From: Solen grandis
Taxonomy: Eukaryota; Mollusca; Bivalvia; Adapedonta; Solenidae
Length of the DNA: 64,000 nt
Reading direction: 5' to 3'
Assembly (NCBI GenBank): GCA_021229015.1
Contig: CM037782.1
Coordinates: 41,841,226-41,905,225, forward strand
Shown: in pieces, positions 46,271 through 58,459 of the stretch
Layout of the letters: every line of letters begins with the position of its first letter
Numbering within the stretch: position 1 is the stretch's first letter
Notes under the pieces: model-generated
What the model was told of the DNA's origin: nothing
Seen by the model: the letters and a program-made list of their open reading frames with translations, nothing else
Database searches by the model: none
Translations under genes and position numbers: made by a program

Positions 46271-48098
46271 TTTTGCATCATAATATTTTAGGTAGGAGGT
46301 TGAACAGCATTAACAACAGCAGTATTGAGTGTACGATTTCTAATAGCAAGAGCTTCTTTAATATATATAGAAAGTTTAAGAGTATTTGCTTATTTTTGAA
46401 TTTAACAGCTGCGAATACTTATGCACAGATGAACGACAAAAATAATATTAGTTAAATATTTTCTTTTAATATCAGTATATGCGGAACATATATTAAAAGT
46501 TAAATTCATCTTAGTAAAAAGATTTGATAAACAACTGAGTAATGTGATACCTCTATAGTTAAAAACATCATTATCACAACCCTAAAATAACTCCTTTAGT
46601 CCACTTCTCGGGATAACACCCCGAACTAAAAATACTGTTGAAAAAATCACAAATATGGAGCGCTAGTATATCTATACATGCAATAATTTTTACTGCACTT
46701 TAAATCTCCTCGACAGAAATTGGCCGACCGAGCTCTGGGAAATGATTAAATGGTGAATCTAAATCGTTATCTTCACAGAAATATTCAGCAGCAGCATTTT
46801 TACAATAAAAAATATCATAACTCAATTTTGAAAAAATGTTCCCGAAAAGTTTCTAAACCTAGTATATTATTTCCTTTAACGGACATTTTAGTTTTAAAAT
46901 ATTTCCAAAATTCCTTTGGTTTCTTTTCCCTTAATAGTTCGATTTCCCACATTTTTTAATTTAAGGTATTGTGTTTTTTTCTTACGAACTAGAGCTGTAT
47001 AATTACTTTTAGCTTCACACATACTACGCCTACCGGTGTCACTCCGAACAGTATTTAACAGGTGTTAAGCGTCTAAATAAGTCTTGCGTGCACGAGTAGT
47101 CTCGGAGTCAAACCAGTCTGCATTGTCTGAAATATCATCGACAAAGCAATTTTACTCTTAAAATTACCATTTTTACTAAACAAAGGATCAGCAGTATGAC
47201 GAATTATAGAAGTTAACATATTCAAAGTATCATTTACTGATTGCCTACTATTGCAATCAATAGTATGGACAACATCCGATTCGTTAAATTGCGGCAAATA
47301 AGCAATTACACCTAAGCGAAAATGCTCACGTAATTTTAATTTAAATTATCATTCCATATAAATTTGGTTTCAGAATACAAGTGGTCAACATGTGAAGTAG
47401 TCAGTCTAGCGTGAAATATAACGGGGCGTAGTCACTCCATTCATTCAACGGACAAACAGTAAAATGTTCAATTGCACTCTGTAGTGAGTATATATTCAAT
47501 AACAGAAGACCTGTTATGCGAAACAAATGTAAACCGGTTGGTATGACCAATGCGACCGTCACGATACGTATAGATGAAGACTTACAAATGTCTAACAATT
47601 TTATCCCGTGATTATTGTAAACACGATCAAAGGTGGCCCTGACAGGGTACTATCTGGTAAATAATATCATCAACGAAGGAATTCAATCTATCATGTACAA
47701 TACAGTCATTTTTTCCACCAACTCTACTATTAAATCACCGATTAGAAAAACACTTCCTAGATTATTATATTTATATATATCATTCTCTATCGTATCAAAT
47801 ACACCTATATTAAAAGTATTATACATATGAGAATCCTGGCCTCAAATGATAGAACCACTGAGATACAGAGGATACTTGTTTGTTTTGGTTTAAGATCGAT
47901 TAATAATTTTACTTGGTGAACAGAAATAGAGATATTTTTAGGAGTGGCGAAGCCACGAGTGAAAAGGCATTTGTTTATGTTCACGAATGAAATTATACAT
48001 CGATCTTTCACCAAAACGAACATTTTTTTCTTTTTATTTAATGCTTCAAAGGCCAGAAAAAAGCTGTTTTTATTCCCATAAGACGTCAAAGTTCCTGA

Positions 48099-48257
48099 CT
48101 TGACTTGACTATTGAGTTTACCGTTGCTTCGACAGTATTTCAGTCATATAGCGACGTCCAGCTAATAACAGGTGGAGGAAGACCCAGAATGCAAGGTAGA
48201 ACCACCGACCTACCGCACGCCAGCTGGAAGGCTTCCTCACATGAAAATCCGAATGAC
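48099..48257 (-). repeat. 5'-truncated family 1 SINE, 13-bp target duplication
   Basis: Contains only the tail and body (tail complement CTTGACTTGACTATTGAG; body complement CCAGCTGGAAGGCTTCCTC); the tRNA head is missing, as in incomplete reverse transcription. TCAAAGTTCCTGA is exact at 48086-48098 and 48258-48270. It interrupts the LINE endonuclease. Confidence 0.95.
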
Positions 48258-48265
48258 TCAAAGTT

Positions 48266-48324
48266 CCTGATAATTTCACTGTTTTCCTGATAAGTTCACT
48301 GTTCAAAACAGTGAAATTATCAGG
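48266..48324. repeat. 20-bp perfect palindrome with repeated half-site in the loop
   Basis: CCTGATAATTTCACTGTTTT at 48266-48285 pairs exactly with 48305-48324; the 19-nt loop holds a third, imperfect copy (CCTGATAAGTTCACTGTTC). Probably the remnant of a small palindromic MITE. It overlaps the right target duplication of the adjacent SINE. Confidence 0.9.
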
Positions 48325-48639
48325 CTATAATCCACGGATATTTCTCTATAATCCACCGAAACGCATTAAAATCAAAATATCTCTTTCTAAATTAAAAAAA
48401 ATAAATGATCCAGTGTCACCCATATAATAGTATCGTGACGATTATCAACAATTTGAATGCCCTCCTTAAGATGATCTCTATAATACTATACCCCCACTAT
48501 TCCTACATGCTTTCCTATGCTGAAATTTTCTATAAAATATATGACATTTAAAATCAGAAAGTTTATTTATAAATTCAGTCAACGACCTCTTGTCAGCTGA
48601 CAGTCGGTGCACATTCCACGACAGGACGGAAAGTCCACC

Positions 48640-49200
48640 TCCTGCGTGCCCCTTTTCCCGCTGGGGCTTACCGTCCACGTAGAGCGTATCGTATACGATC
48701 CAAGACCGCTTCCCTTGACGCTTGGTTTCCTTCATCTTAGGGACAAACTTCCGGCGTTTGGCTATAACTTTTGGTGGGAACTGTTCATATATGTTGAAGT
48801 TCGTGTTAGCAATTGCTTCCACTGGTGCCTCACCATCTCGCGATCTTTAAAGAATGTGAACTTAGCCACGATCGACCTTACTTTGCCATGCACTGGCTCG
48901 CTAGGGGATCTGTAAACGCGCTCAAAACGGATGCTTTCAGCGGGTTCCCTTGCGATCTTTAGGGCATCTTGAAGATGTTGTCTCAGCTTCTTTTCTGTGT
49001 CTTCTGCTTCTCCCGTCCGCTACTGTCTTCTAGAATATTGGTAAATACCAAGTTGTTCCGCATGAAATGCGACTTCAAGTAGGCTACATCATCTTTCAGG
49101 TTGTCCCTCTCCTTCTCGAGATCGGCTATCCTACTAGCCACCAGATTGATCTATACGTCCGCTCCCTCGACCCGATCCTCAACCCTAACCACACGATGGC
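48640..49200 (-). pseudogene. LINE ORF1 remnant
   Basis: ARIADLEKERDNLKDDVAYL (coiled coil), KSHFMRNNLVFTNI, EKKLRQHLQDALKIAREPAE, SIRFERVYRSPSEPVHGKVR, IVAKFTFFKDREMVR (RRM), then after a frameshift near 48825 NTNFNIYEQFPPKVIAKRRK and GKRSWIVYDTLYVDGKPQ (C-terminal domain). ORF2 starts about 20 bp later. The order matches complete ORF1 proteins, with two or three frame changes. Confidence 0.88.
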
Positions 49201-49450
49201 CCATATTGACCGTAGCTCCTTTTCAAAAACGGTGACCTTTCGCTTTCAATTGAGTCTAATTTCTTCTCGACCACAAACAATTATCATACAAAACAGAATT
49301 AGTTTGGTTCAAAATGTCACCTACAGGTACAGGTACGCCTTCACAACGTCCTCTATTAGAATCACCAGACGGGCCTCTTTGTGTTGTTTACATCCTCGGC
49401 CCCACTATAACTACTGTTCCCGTTTTTCCGTTTTCTTTTGCCCATGAATT

Positions 49451-52240
49451 CAATAATCCACACAATCTACACATGTCCACCACTTTGCCTTTTATAGAAC
49501 TTAAAATCCAAACATTTATACATCTTATTCCGCTTTAAATTAATATTTTCAAGAAATTTTCCTCTCTCCGATTTAAAAAGCGACCGTTACCGCGCATTAT
49601 CACGTGACCATATCGTTGTTTATATTATTGTTAGGAAATCCTAGATAAGGGATATCTTTTAGCGTGAAAACAACGTTTCATACATCATTGGCCATATGAC
49701 ATTCGCAGAACGTGAGCAATTTAATTTGATTAACAACTAAATAGATAATTAAATTCAAAGGCAAATGCCATATTTCCACTTATTGTTACCACGTCCAAAC
49801 AAACGGCGGCAGGTAATAATGTATTTTTCAAATCTATAGATAATATCAAACAGACCAGGATTAAATTTGCATAACATAGCGTAAGCACAAAAACAGCGAA
49901 AGACAATGCATCATCACATAACATAAATTCAACATGAATCTGTCATTAACAGTTTTAAAGATATATACAAGTTTGGTAAACATACAAACCGTAGGTCGTT
50001 GGCCGAAAATTGTGGGCCGATATGAAATCGTAGGCGAAACTGATAATGCCATTTCAAAATCGTAAGCCGATTTTAGAACGGGTAGGGGCCTAGGCATTAA
50101 CCATTAAAACAATTCAATGAGAATGATGGCTGTAGCATTAATTGTGACGTGAGTATGACGACAATATAAATGGGATACTCATTTTAATACGACGATTTTT
50201 ACAAGACGTGAAAAAGTCGTATAGCTAAATTTGTTTCTATCGAAACTTGCAGATAGTTTTCCTCTGCGAAGGCAATATGGATTACCTCCTCCGGAATAGC
50301 ATATCGGTTTCCTTTTCAAACATTTTTTTTTGTGCGTTTTTGCATTTCTATCGGAAACTTTGCATTTCATTGGATATGGTTTTTGATCACCATTTCGGAT
50401 TATATGATTTAAATGGTTCAAACCTTGCTATTAAGTTCATCTCGGGCCGCAACTTATCGGGCTTTCGGTCTTTATTCTTTTAGAACAATTTTAAACGCCG
50501 ACATCTTCGAGTGAGCCATTTTATCTCTTTAAAAATAACCTTTTATCGTGTGATGTCATTTACGCACAACGTCTGTTTTGCCGCCATTAATGATGTAGAA
50601 GGTTATAAATCAGCCAGGATTTGAGAGAAATTGGACCTCGATTTACGAACTGGCATTTTGATTTTTGAGTCAGCCCACGATCTGGGACGAGCCCTTAATC
50701 TTAGTCTTACATATTTATTGATAAAGGTATACAGTATTTATCGTGAAACTCCTTCTCAGATTTGTTAGATATATTTTAGCATTTAATTTTAAGCTTGAAA
50801 ATCCTTAATTCTACTGTACTTTTCGCCAATTAATTTGAAAATGAGGAAATTATGTCAACTTCCGGTCCGAAATGATTGTGTTAATGGTGGTGATGTCGAT
50901 ATGATATTTTTGTCAAAATTACAGAATGATTGAATATTTATAGGTATTCATTGAACGCTGTTCATTTGGCTTGTATTCCAAACGACATTATTTGAAATTC
51001 GCCTTTCGCACGAATTTATAATATCATCAAGCTAGCTGATAATACTCCTTGAATTTTCTGGTGAATTGTGTGCCTGTGTGTGTGGTGTAAAGTTATTGGC
51101 ATCATTATCTTGTTGTTTGATGTGTTCACTAATTTTAAAGTAAAAATTTGCTGAACTGAAATGTTCATTTAAAGAACAAAGACTTGGCCAAAATCACACA
51201 CACTCTCCCGAAAACAATAACGCCACCCCATATTCCTACAAATTGAAATCATAATGTCCTTGCGACTAGTGAGTAGAGCCTTTAACTTCTTAGATTGGAT
51301 GTTTTGTTTGGATAATTATCAAGAAAGCAACCTCACTGTAAATTACTTCCTCATTTAAAAAAAAAGAAATTAGTGCTTTCAGATACCGGTAATTTCCTCA
51401 GACAAAATTTCAAGATATTTTCTCACAGATCTTCAGTATAAATTCTCACGTTAACCAGATGGGTTAGGGAACCAGACATAAATAACAAATCGTTATGCAA
51501 CTTACTTGATATGAGCGTAAAGATACTCGTCCAAAACACACCCGGTTCATTGCATAAATTGCCATCTAGGTGAGTGCGTTATTTATTTCTTTTTCGCTGT
51601 TACCGGACATTATTTGTATAACATAACATATATGAAATATTTTTTTTTTACATTTTTTGTTTACAAATATGGCCAACATATGATATTTAATTAAAACATA
51701 ACATGCATAAGGTGTTGGTATCATTTTCAGAGAAGTGAGTGAAAATTCTAACATACAATAGCATAATTTTTATGTAAATAAACATGGTTATTGATTTTTA
51801 TTTATCATTTGAAAGGCATATTATTTGAATTTGGCAATGATCTTCATAACAATAGTATTATTACATGTAAGATGTGAGAAAAATGTATGCATGGTTGGCC
51901 AGTGAAAAATATATTGTTTCATATATTGCTTTCTTAAGTCCCAATATCTTGTACAAACAAGCAAAAAAAAGATTTTTGTTTTTTATAACGTTCATTGTGC
52001 ATTGTATGCATATAACTTGTGAGACCCTAATTCACATTTGATACACTTTTTTATTTTTTATCCGTGAGTATGTATGTTTTATTATTTCTAGACAAATGCG
52101 ATTGCTTTTTCGTATATAATCCATGTATATGGTATATAATCCATGTATATGGTTTCAGAGGAGCGCCATTAACCTCTCATTGATACTTATATATGGAAGC
52201 AATTTCCGGACTGAACATTTTGTATGAAATTTGTTTTGGT
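49451..52240. other. Intergenic, no gene seen
   Basis: 49450-49600 is probably 5' UTR of the LINE. 49990-50090 has three related phrases with GGCCGAAAATTGTGGGCCGA-like text, of unclear meaning. No coding signal supported. Confidence 0.45.
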
Positions 52241-52480
52241 TGTTTTACGACTGCTGTGTCTCCGTTAGGCACCCTTTTTTTTTTTTTTTTTTTTGCTTAA
52301 AAAGGGAAGACACACAGCAGCATAGCACTGAAGTACAGCATCTTGAGAATTGTATCGTGATGTAGACGTGGACCATCTACCAGTTTCTATTGGTGGTCGA
52401 TTGTTACAAAGTCTAGGTGTATCAGATGTTGAGACATAGATTCTGGTTCTTCTTCCGTTTACTGCCCACATTCAGCATAT
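52240..52480 (-). repeat. Retroposed fragment with poly(A) tract, unrecognised
   Basis: On the minus strand a 68-codon frame (NGRRTRIYVSTSDTPRLC...) leads to CTTCCCTTTTTAAGC and a run of about 19 A (plus strand T 52275-52293). Inverted CTGCTGTGT / ACACAGCAG flank the homopolymer. It may be the 3' end of a retroposon or processed transcript. Confidence 0.3.
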
Positions 52481-52489
52481 TGAATATAC

Positions 52490-53290
52490 TGGCAAAAGTT
52501 ACGTAGGTTTTTGGTTTTTTTTGGTTTTTTAAATCCATGTTCCATCTAATATAGTCTATAGTTATTGCACTAAGATGAAGTATTAATCTCATTTTGCCAA
52601 AGATTGTTCAACATTAGCTAAAAGAAATTGTTTAGAATTGGTTGTTACCAAACATAAATGAGGTTTCATTTATTTAGTATATTCTTTACGATAATGAGTC
52701 ATGAATAATTTACAGTATTCCTTATTGAATTAATTTACCAATAACATAATAACGAATAGTGTAAATTATTCATTGTTAATATTATCGAAGACAGCGATGA
52801 GTATCAAATTTTTAAAGTTGTAAAGCCGTAGACAACATCAACCTTAACTATGTTCGCCTCCAATAATACATAGAGGATGTTGTTGATTTCGGTGTAAGAT
52901 CGCATTTTATTTCACCAAGTGAGCCTAGAAAGTAATACTTTCACGAGTGGCGAAGTGTTATAGGCAGGGCTACGCACCGGATTGTAGGTTAGAGGTGAAA
53001 GATAAAAGAGCCAGAGCTAGGATAGTGAGCCTTGATGTAAAAGATTCAGTCGTTGTTAAGCCTTGTTAGTAACTGGTGAGGTGCATTAAGAATGGAAATA
53101 AAAGCAAGAGAGTAAAAACGCTATGTTGATAAGTTACTGCGTCGCATACACAATAATATTCCTGTATATTACTTACGAAAAATATTGAAGAGTAAGATAT
53201 GCTCTGCATGTACAATGCGGAAAAGACTTGCAGACATACTTGTTCAACTTAGATGATTTCAATATAAAAAGTGGTTGTGCAAAATAAAAG
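52490..53290. other. Intergenic, no gene seen
   Basis: AT-rich, no coding or structural signal I can support. Confidence 0.45.
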
Positions 53291-53645
53291 GGTAAAAACC
53301 GGTGTCAAGTTTAGTATTTGACTGTAGTAACGCCTGCCTTGAACTGATCAAGCGAAGGCAGGGTGACATTGTTTCTAGGAAGGTTATTCCAAAGCGTGAC
53401 TGTGTGTGGGGGGTGGGGGGGGGGGGAAGAAAGAGTATTTCTGATAATCGGATGTAACTTGAACTTGTCTGAAGCTTAGGGGATGCATGTGTCTAGTAGG
53501 TCTGACCTTTTTGGATATATGATGGTAAGTCGATTGCTACAAGATTATGGTATATCTTACAGAACATAATTAATCTGTAATCATATCTACAATATTCAAG
53601 GTAACGCCAGCCAAGATTTTCCAGCATAGTGGAGGTTTAAAGGCT
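53290..53645 (-). pseudogene. LINE ORF2 C-terminal fragment (family A)
   Basis: Minus-strand frames give MLENLGWRYLEYCRYDYRLI, MFCKIYHNLVAIDLPSYIQK, STRHMHPLSFRQVQV, SDYQKYSFFP and, after a C-rich expansion, LWNNLPRNNVTLPSLDQFKA. This is the typical end of CR1/L2/Jockey-type ORF2 (WN.LP near the terminus). Two or three frame changes; a G-rich homopolymer at about 53407-53426 interrupts it. Confidence 0.75.
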
Positions 53646-53649
53646 TCTT

Positions 53650-54175
53650 TTGTAAAACATGCAAAATTATATAGAACTTTTTTATCATGATAATTTAACA
53701 ATTCATAAATTTAAAAACTGATTGTCTAATATAATAACGGCGATCAATAAACTTTACCCTTAGACTTGTGTACTTTTGATATATACAAACAAAATGAATA
53801 GTCTTCTATTTCATATAAATTTCAGTTTAAACACAGTTTTTCTTGTCTAGGCAATCTGTTTCGCCAAATCTTCCTGTATGTATACGAAAGAATGATCTGA
53901 AATACGCAATTTTGTGATTAAAAAAATCTCAAATTATGAGGGAATAAGTCAAGATATTGTTCATAACTAAAACCAGTTTTCAAATTCATATACTTGTCTG
54001 AGATGCGGTTTTTATCAACCGAGCCAAACCATTCTTGTTTATAACAATCAATAATGCGAGTTTTGAATATTGGTGTAAAATTTCTGACGAGAGGATTTCC
54101 CGAGTTTCCCATTTATAATTACTTCAGAGAAACCATAATCGTCTAACAACTTTTTTACCCGGCTGTCCAAATTGG
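53650..54175 (-). pseudogene. LINE ORF2 C-terminal fragment (family B)
   Basis: VDDYGFSEVIINGKLGKSS and RNFTPIFKTRIIDCYKQEWF (open at 54112-53918), then FFRIHTGRFGETDCLDKKN, FVCIYQKYTSLRVKFIDRRY and FKFMNC, with a Cys-rich motif in the position of that seen at 30154-30522. Same type as the LINE at 29128-31282. It abuts a fragment of a different LINE family at 53645. Confidence 0.78.
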
Positions 54176-54705
54176 TGTACCCTGCTAAATAGTTATCAAC
54201 AGCTAATTAATATAATCGATTTAAAATATTTTCATATTCAACAATTTTGCACCAATATTTTTTTTTACAATAATGTGTGATATATAAAGGGAACTCACCG
54301 TATATGGCAGAATTGCAAGAATTTAAAGGCACTTTCAAAATACGCTTACAACTTAGCAAAACCATAAATTTCAATGGAGTAGTCTAAAATTGCTCCAACA
54401 AATGAATCAAACAATTGACACAGAACCCTTAATTTAAGATATGATTTAACAGTTGAACAATAAAGTATGCAACGCTTTGAGCGCCTTACCAATCAACTAT
54501 TCATTATACATATAAATACTACTATTATAAAACAATAAAGTTACCAAATAATTAAAGTTACTTCAAAGGATTTATAATTATCAACCAGAAGTATCGTTTA
54601 CTTAGTTCAAGTAAATTTACCAGTTTATGCCTGACAGTTTATACATGTATTCCTGTTGAATTACAATGGATATTTAACTGTAATATTAGCTTTTGTATTT
54701 TAGGG
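54175..54705. other. Intergenic, no gene seen
   Basis: AT-rich; no ORF or repeat that I can support. Confidence 0.45.
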
Positions 54706-54716
54706 GTTAATTCTTT

Positions 54717-55138
54717 TTGTGTCGCCTGACTAGAGTCGGGCGACATATAGGAGTTACTTTTGTCGTCGTCGCCGGCGGCGGCGTCGCCATCTGCTTGTCC
54801 GGAGCATAACTTTGTCACCATAACATGGAATGACTTGAGACTTGGTATGTATGTTTCTTGCAATAACCCGGAGTGCAGTGCACTTGAACCATAACTCTAC
54901 CTTGTGCGCTTTTTGAGTTATTCCCCTTTGATATTTTCTAGAGCATGTCTTGTCCGGATCATAACTTTTCACCATAAGTTTGAATGACTTGAACTTGATA
55001 TGTATGTTTCTTGTAATGACCCAGAAGCAGTGCACAAGAACCGTAACTCTACTTTGTGCGCTTTTTGAGTTATTCCCTTGATAGATTTTCTAACAGATAA
55101 GTCATTGTCAGGCGACACACCCGACTCGCGGACTTCTA
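54717..55138. mobile_element. Dispersed repeat GTGTCGCCTGACTAGAGTCG...GGCGACACACCCGACTCGCG
   Basis: The left end carries GTCGCCTGACTAGAGTCGGGCGAC, the right end CAGGCGACACACCCGACTCG, forming inverted-repeat-like ends. A CGTCGTCGCCGGCGGCGGCG run follows the left end. The interior is two diverged copies about 165 bp apart with GCTTGTCCGGAGCATAACTTT, GAATGACTTGA and TGTATGTTTCTTG. Non-coding. Confidence 0.75.
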
Positions 55139-55139
55139 G

Positions 55140-55850
55140 TTCATGTGTATACATTAAAATCCATGAAAAAAACGCAACGTAATGCCTGAATATTTAATAA
55201 TAATTTGCAATGTAAATCTTTGTAATGTTCATAGCGGATAGGCTAAATGGACGCAGCTACATGTTCTGTATCCTTTCTTATATGCTATTTAACTTTCACG
55301 TAGCTTCCAAGCAAACCTATCATTCTCCGTTGAAGGTGTTTTGGACGTGCAGGAACAGTCAGACGCGGTCATTCCTAACTTCTATTGTTGTTAACGCCGA
55401 TCAGTATATCCTTATCGGACTTTTGTATACAATTACTGATTAACGAACGTATTTCTATAAATAGTGATGCACTAGTCTTGCTGATTACTGGGGAAACCCT
55501 ATAAAAAGGAATGTATAGGTTTTCATTTTATGGCTATCAATTTGTTTGTCAAATTTCTTCCAAACATAATGGTCTATAAGAGAGTAGATTCTCCTCATAT
55601 TGATCAAATATTCCCTGAAGCTAATGAGATATACACCAATAGAACACAGTTGTCGTGTTGACTGCCAATTACCGAGAAAACATAAAGTTAACAACCCTAT
55701 CATTACAGAATCATTATTATTTGACTATAGGGCGTTTTCCACGTACTAGACTACATCCCAAGTCAAATGAAATCTGTTTTCCTCCGAGTTTTGAGACAAA
55801 CAATTTACCAAAAGCTTTCTTATCCCATGATTAGGTTAAACCCTATTTAA
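55140..55850. other. Intergenic, no gene seen
   Basis: A 72-codon frame at 55225-55443 (+) has no support. Confidence 0.45.
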
Positions 55851-55851
55851 C

Positions 55852-56158
55852 AGGTCTCGGTGGCCGAGAGGTTAGAGCGTCCACCTCGGAACCGGGAGGT
55901 CTTGATTCGATCCCCGGCCGCGACATATCAAAGTCGCAAAAAAGGGTACTGGTAAAGTTCCCCTTCCTCCCTTGCTTGGCTCTCAGCATATTAGGATAGT
56001 TGCAGGACTGGTTTGTCCGGTGTAAGATTAATGTGGCTGGGTGTGGTATCATGCCACATGTCTACGGCGTGATACAGCGCTATATATGTCTCAAGTAGAC
56101 ATTGTCTCCAAATGACTGAAATAATGCCCGTGGGGCGTTAAACCCAACAAACAAACAA
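55852..56158 (+). repeat. tRNA-derived SINE, family 2
   Basis: Full-length plus-strand copy and the best reference for the family: head GGTCTCGGTGGCCGAGAGGT with A-box, B-box TTGATTCGATCCCCGG, then CCGCGACATATCAAAGTCGC, GTGTGGTATCATGCCACATG, CTACGGCGTGATAC and tail GGGCGTTAAACCCAACAAAC with (CAAA)n. No clear target duplication. Confidence 0.93.
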
Positions 56159-56164
56159 GAAAAC

Positions 56165-57010
56165 CATCTTTAGATAAAATTTCTGAACAAAATATTAAGA
56201 CGAAATGAAAATCGGCTTTTAATAAGCAGTTCAAGAATTAGCGCAATATTTTCCAGTGTATTTGAATTTCTTATATTGACTTATTGATGTGCAATTTGCC
56301 GTTAAAAGTTCTAAAATTGGATAGGCTAGGCCCTTTTCCCAGGCTGTGGCTAAAAAACCTAACTGGAATATACTCCATCATAATATCGAGAATTGATATA
56401 TGAGGACAAATCACAAATAAATGAGGACAAATGTGAGTTACCACATGACAAGGGAGTGTGCCTCAACGTCACGATATTGTTTACTGGTGATATAGCTGAA
56501 ATTGAGCTATTTGGAGATTGAATATGGGGAATGAGGCAGAATATCGAAGCCACACTCAGCTACTGCAACCTTTAAGGTGTGGGCAAAAACATTGTCTTTG
56601 AGAAAAAGGATATCTACTTTGAATTTCCTTAATGTTCTTTTTCGATTGAACTTCGTGGACCAATTTTCAATAGATAAGAGTTTCTTTCATGTCCTCATGA
56701 AATTCTTTGATTAATGGAGAAGAGCCCAGGGCAGAAATCCTCTGTACAAAACGTTTTCATGTTCCTGATTGCTAAAAGTAATAACTTCGTTATAAATAAC
56801 TTCGGACACACACGGTCAGTAGTTAAATACTTCGAATGGGTACAAATTTCTAAAAACACTGATTTAAAGTATTTTATCTCCATATTAATAACAATTAACT
56901 TTCTAGGTCGTAATTTTAAACGCGGATGATTGTCTATCAACGCCGGTTTCACAGATGATATTATATGAATTGGAGAATATTCTAATGGCATTGTCCTGAA
57001 AATGAGCATT
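56165..57010. other. Intergenic, no gene seen
   Basis: Short frames on both strands (56359-56553 and 56695-57009, both minus) are unrecognised. I do not call them. Confidence 0.45.
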
Positions 57011-57013
57011 TTT

Positions 57014-58208
57014 AGCTGGTCTGTTCGTCTGTTTTTCGAAGAAAAAAAAAACGAGCTATTGTCGTAACTCCGGCGTCCGATTTGTCCTCGTCGTCGTCGT
57101 CCGGAATCCTAACGTTGGCCATAACTTCTCTACTATTCAATATACAACTTTATTTTTGGTATGCATATTTATCTTGACCTATCCAGATATATGCAATTAT
57201 TTCACCTATCACCTTGACCTTTAACCTTATTTTTCTGTAACTTTTGAAAACTTTAAAATGCCTGTCATTTCAAAACCGTTGAAAACAGGGCACTGATATT
57301 TCACATGTGAATTCCTTTTAGCAAGACCTTTCCATCAATGTTAGACATTTGGACTTTTTACCTTGACCTTTGACCTATGTTTGAAATGTTTAACAAAAAC
57401 CTTTAGCGTTGGCCATAACAGGGCACTGATATTTCACATGTGAATTCCTTGTGGCAAGACCTTTCAATCAATGTTACACATTTGGACTTTTGATCTTGAC
57501 CATTGAACTTTGACCTATATTTGAAATGTTTAACAAAAAAAACTTTAACGTTGGCCATACCTTTTTTACTATTTGACATACAACTTTTATTTTGGTAAGC
57601 ATATTCATCTTTGCAAGGGCTATTCAGATATACCTCTAAATTTCATCCATCGACCTTGACCTTTTACCTATTCTGCGGTAACCTCTGAAAGTTTTAAAAC
57701 GCCTGTCATTTCAGAACCGTTACCAACAGGGCACTGATATTTCACATGTAAATTCCTTGTGGCAAGACCTTTCCATCAATGTTACACTTTTGGGCTTTCA
57801 ACATTGACCTTTGAACTTTGACCTGTTTGAAATGTTTAACAAAAAACTTTAACGTTGGCCATAACTTTTTTTACTATTTGACATAAAACTTTTTTATTTG
57901 GTATGCATATTCATCTTGCCAAGGTCTATTCAGATACCTCAATATTTAATCTAATTACCTTGACCTTCGAACTTATTTTGCCATGACTCTGGACAAGTTT
58001 TAAAATAGATATTTCTTTGTCATTTTTCAATATTTTTTTAAAAACTTGTATACTGGTTTGTCATCATATGAACCTGTGCAGGTGTGATTTTGGTCATGAT
58101 CTTTTATAAAAGAGCATTTTTTTTTCTTTTAAAATGTTTTTAAATTTTACAGTTTTGTGTTGATTATCACTAACTCAATGGATTAGCAATTGTGATTTTT
58201 ATATTTAC

Positions 58209-58266
<58 letters not shown>

Positions 58267-58458
58267 AATTTTAGTCTGTGTGTGTATAATTTCATATGTC
58301 AAGGTCATCCTTCAAGGTCAAAGGTCAAATTTAAAGGGTATTGTACTTCAACTTTGCATTTAAAGGCTTATAGTTTTAGTTGTGATTTCAAGGTCAACTT
58401 TTTAACAAAAATATGTAACGAGCGTTGGCACCCGAATGCGGTGCTCTTGTTATGCAGA
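57014..58458 (+). mobile_element. Dispersed repeat element with internal tandem units and (AT)n
   Basis: Begins TAGCTGGTCTGTTCG with a CGTCGTCGTCGTCC run, ends near ACGAGCGTTGGCACCCGAAT. Two unit types alternate: AACGTTGGCCATAACTT... with TTTTGGTATGCATATTCATCTTG (about 57109, 57548, 57852) and GGGCACTGATATTTCACATG... with CAAGACCTTTCCATCAATGT (about 57288, 57421, 57727). GACCTTTGACCT phrases recur. An (AT)n tract at 58210-58262 lies inside. Non-coding, bivalve-type. Confidence 0.7.
58210..58262. repeat. (AT)n microsatellite
   Basis: About 26 AT units within the dispersed repeat element. Confidence 0.96.
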
Positions 58459-58459
58459 C

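Larger units (their letters stand above)
46275..49450 (-). mobile_element. Non-LTR retrotransposon: ORF1, endonuclease and RT start, 3' truncated
   Basis: Read on the minus strand: ORF1 (about 49200-48660), endonuclease start at about 48640 (LSVLSWNVHRLSADKRSL), YRDHLKEGIQIVDNRHDTII (about 48475), SINE insertion (48257-48099), GVFDTIENDIYKYNNLGSVF and LIGDLIVELV (about 47770), ATFDRVYNNHGIKLLDICKS and LNEWSDYAPLYFTL (about 47630-47400), linker, FFNSIFSSGCYPEKWTKGVI (about 46600) and NYRGITLLSCLSNLFTKMNL (RT, about 46560), then decay near 46275. Stops and frameshifts throughout. Related in type to the element at 29128-31282. Confidence 0.9.

Noticed and set aside
48607..48915. 102-codon plus-strand ORF and 49067-49447 (126 codons)
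   Set aside because: Antisense shadows of the minus-strand LINE ORF1, whose frames show clear ORF1 motifs.
56359..57009. Minus-strand ORFs 56359-56553 and 56695-57009
   Set aside because: No motif, splice or start support; composition like the surrounding AT-rich intergenic sequence.
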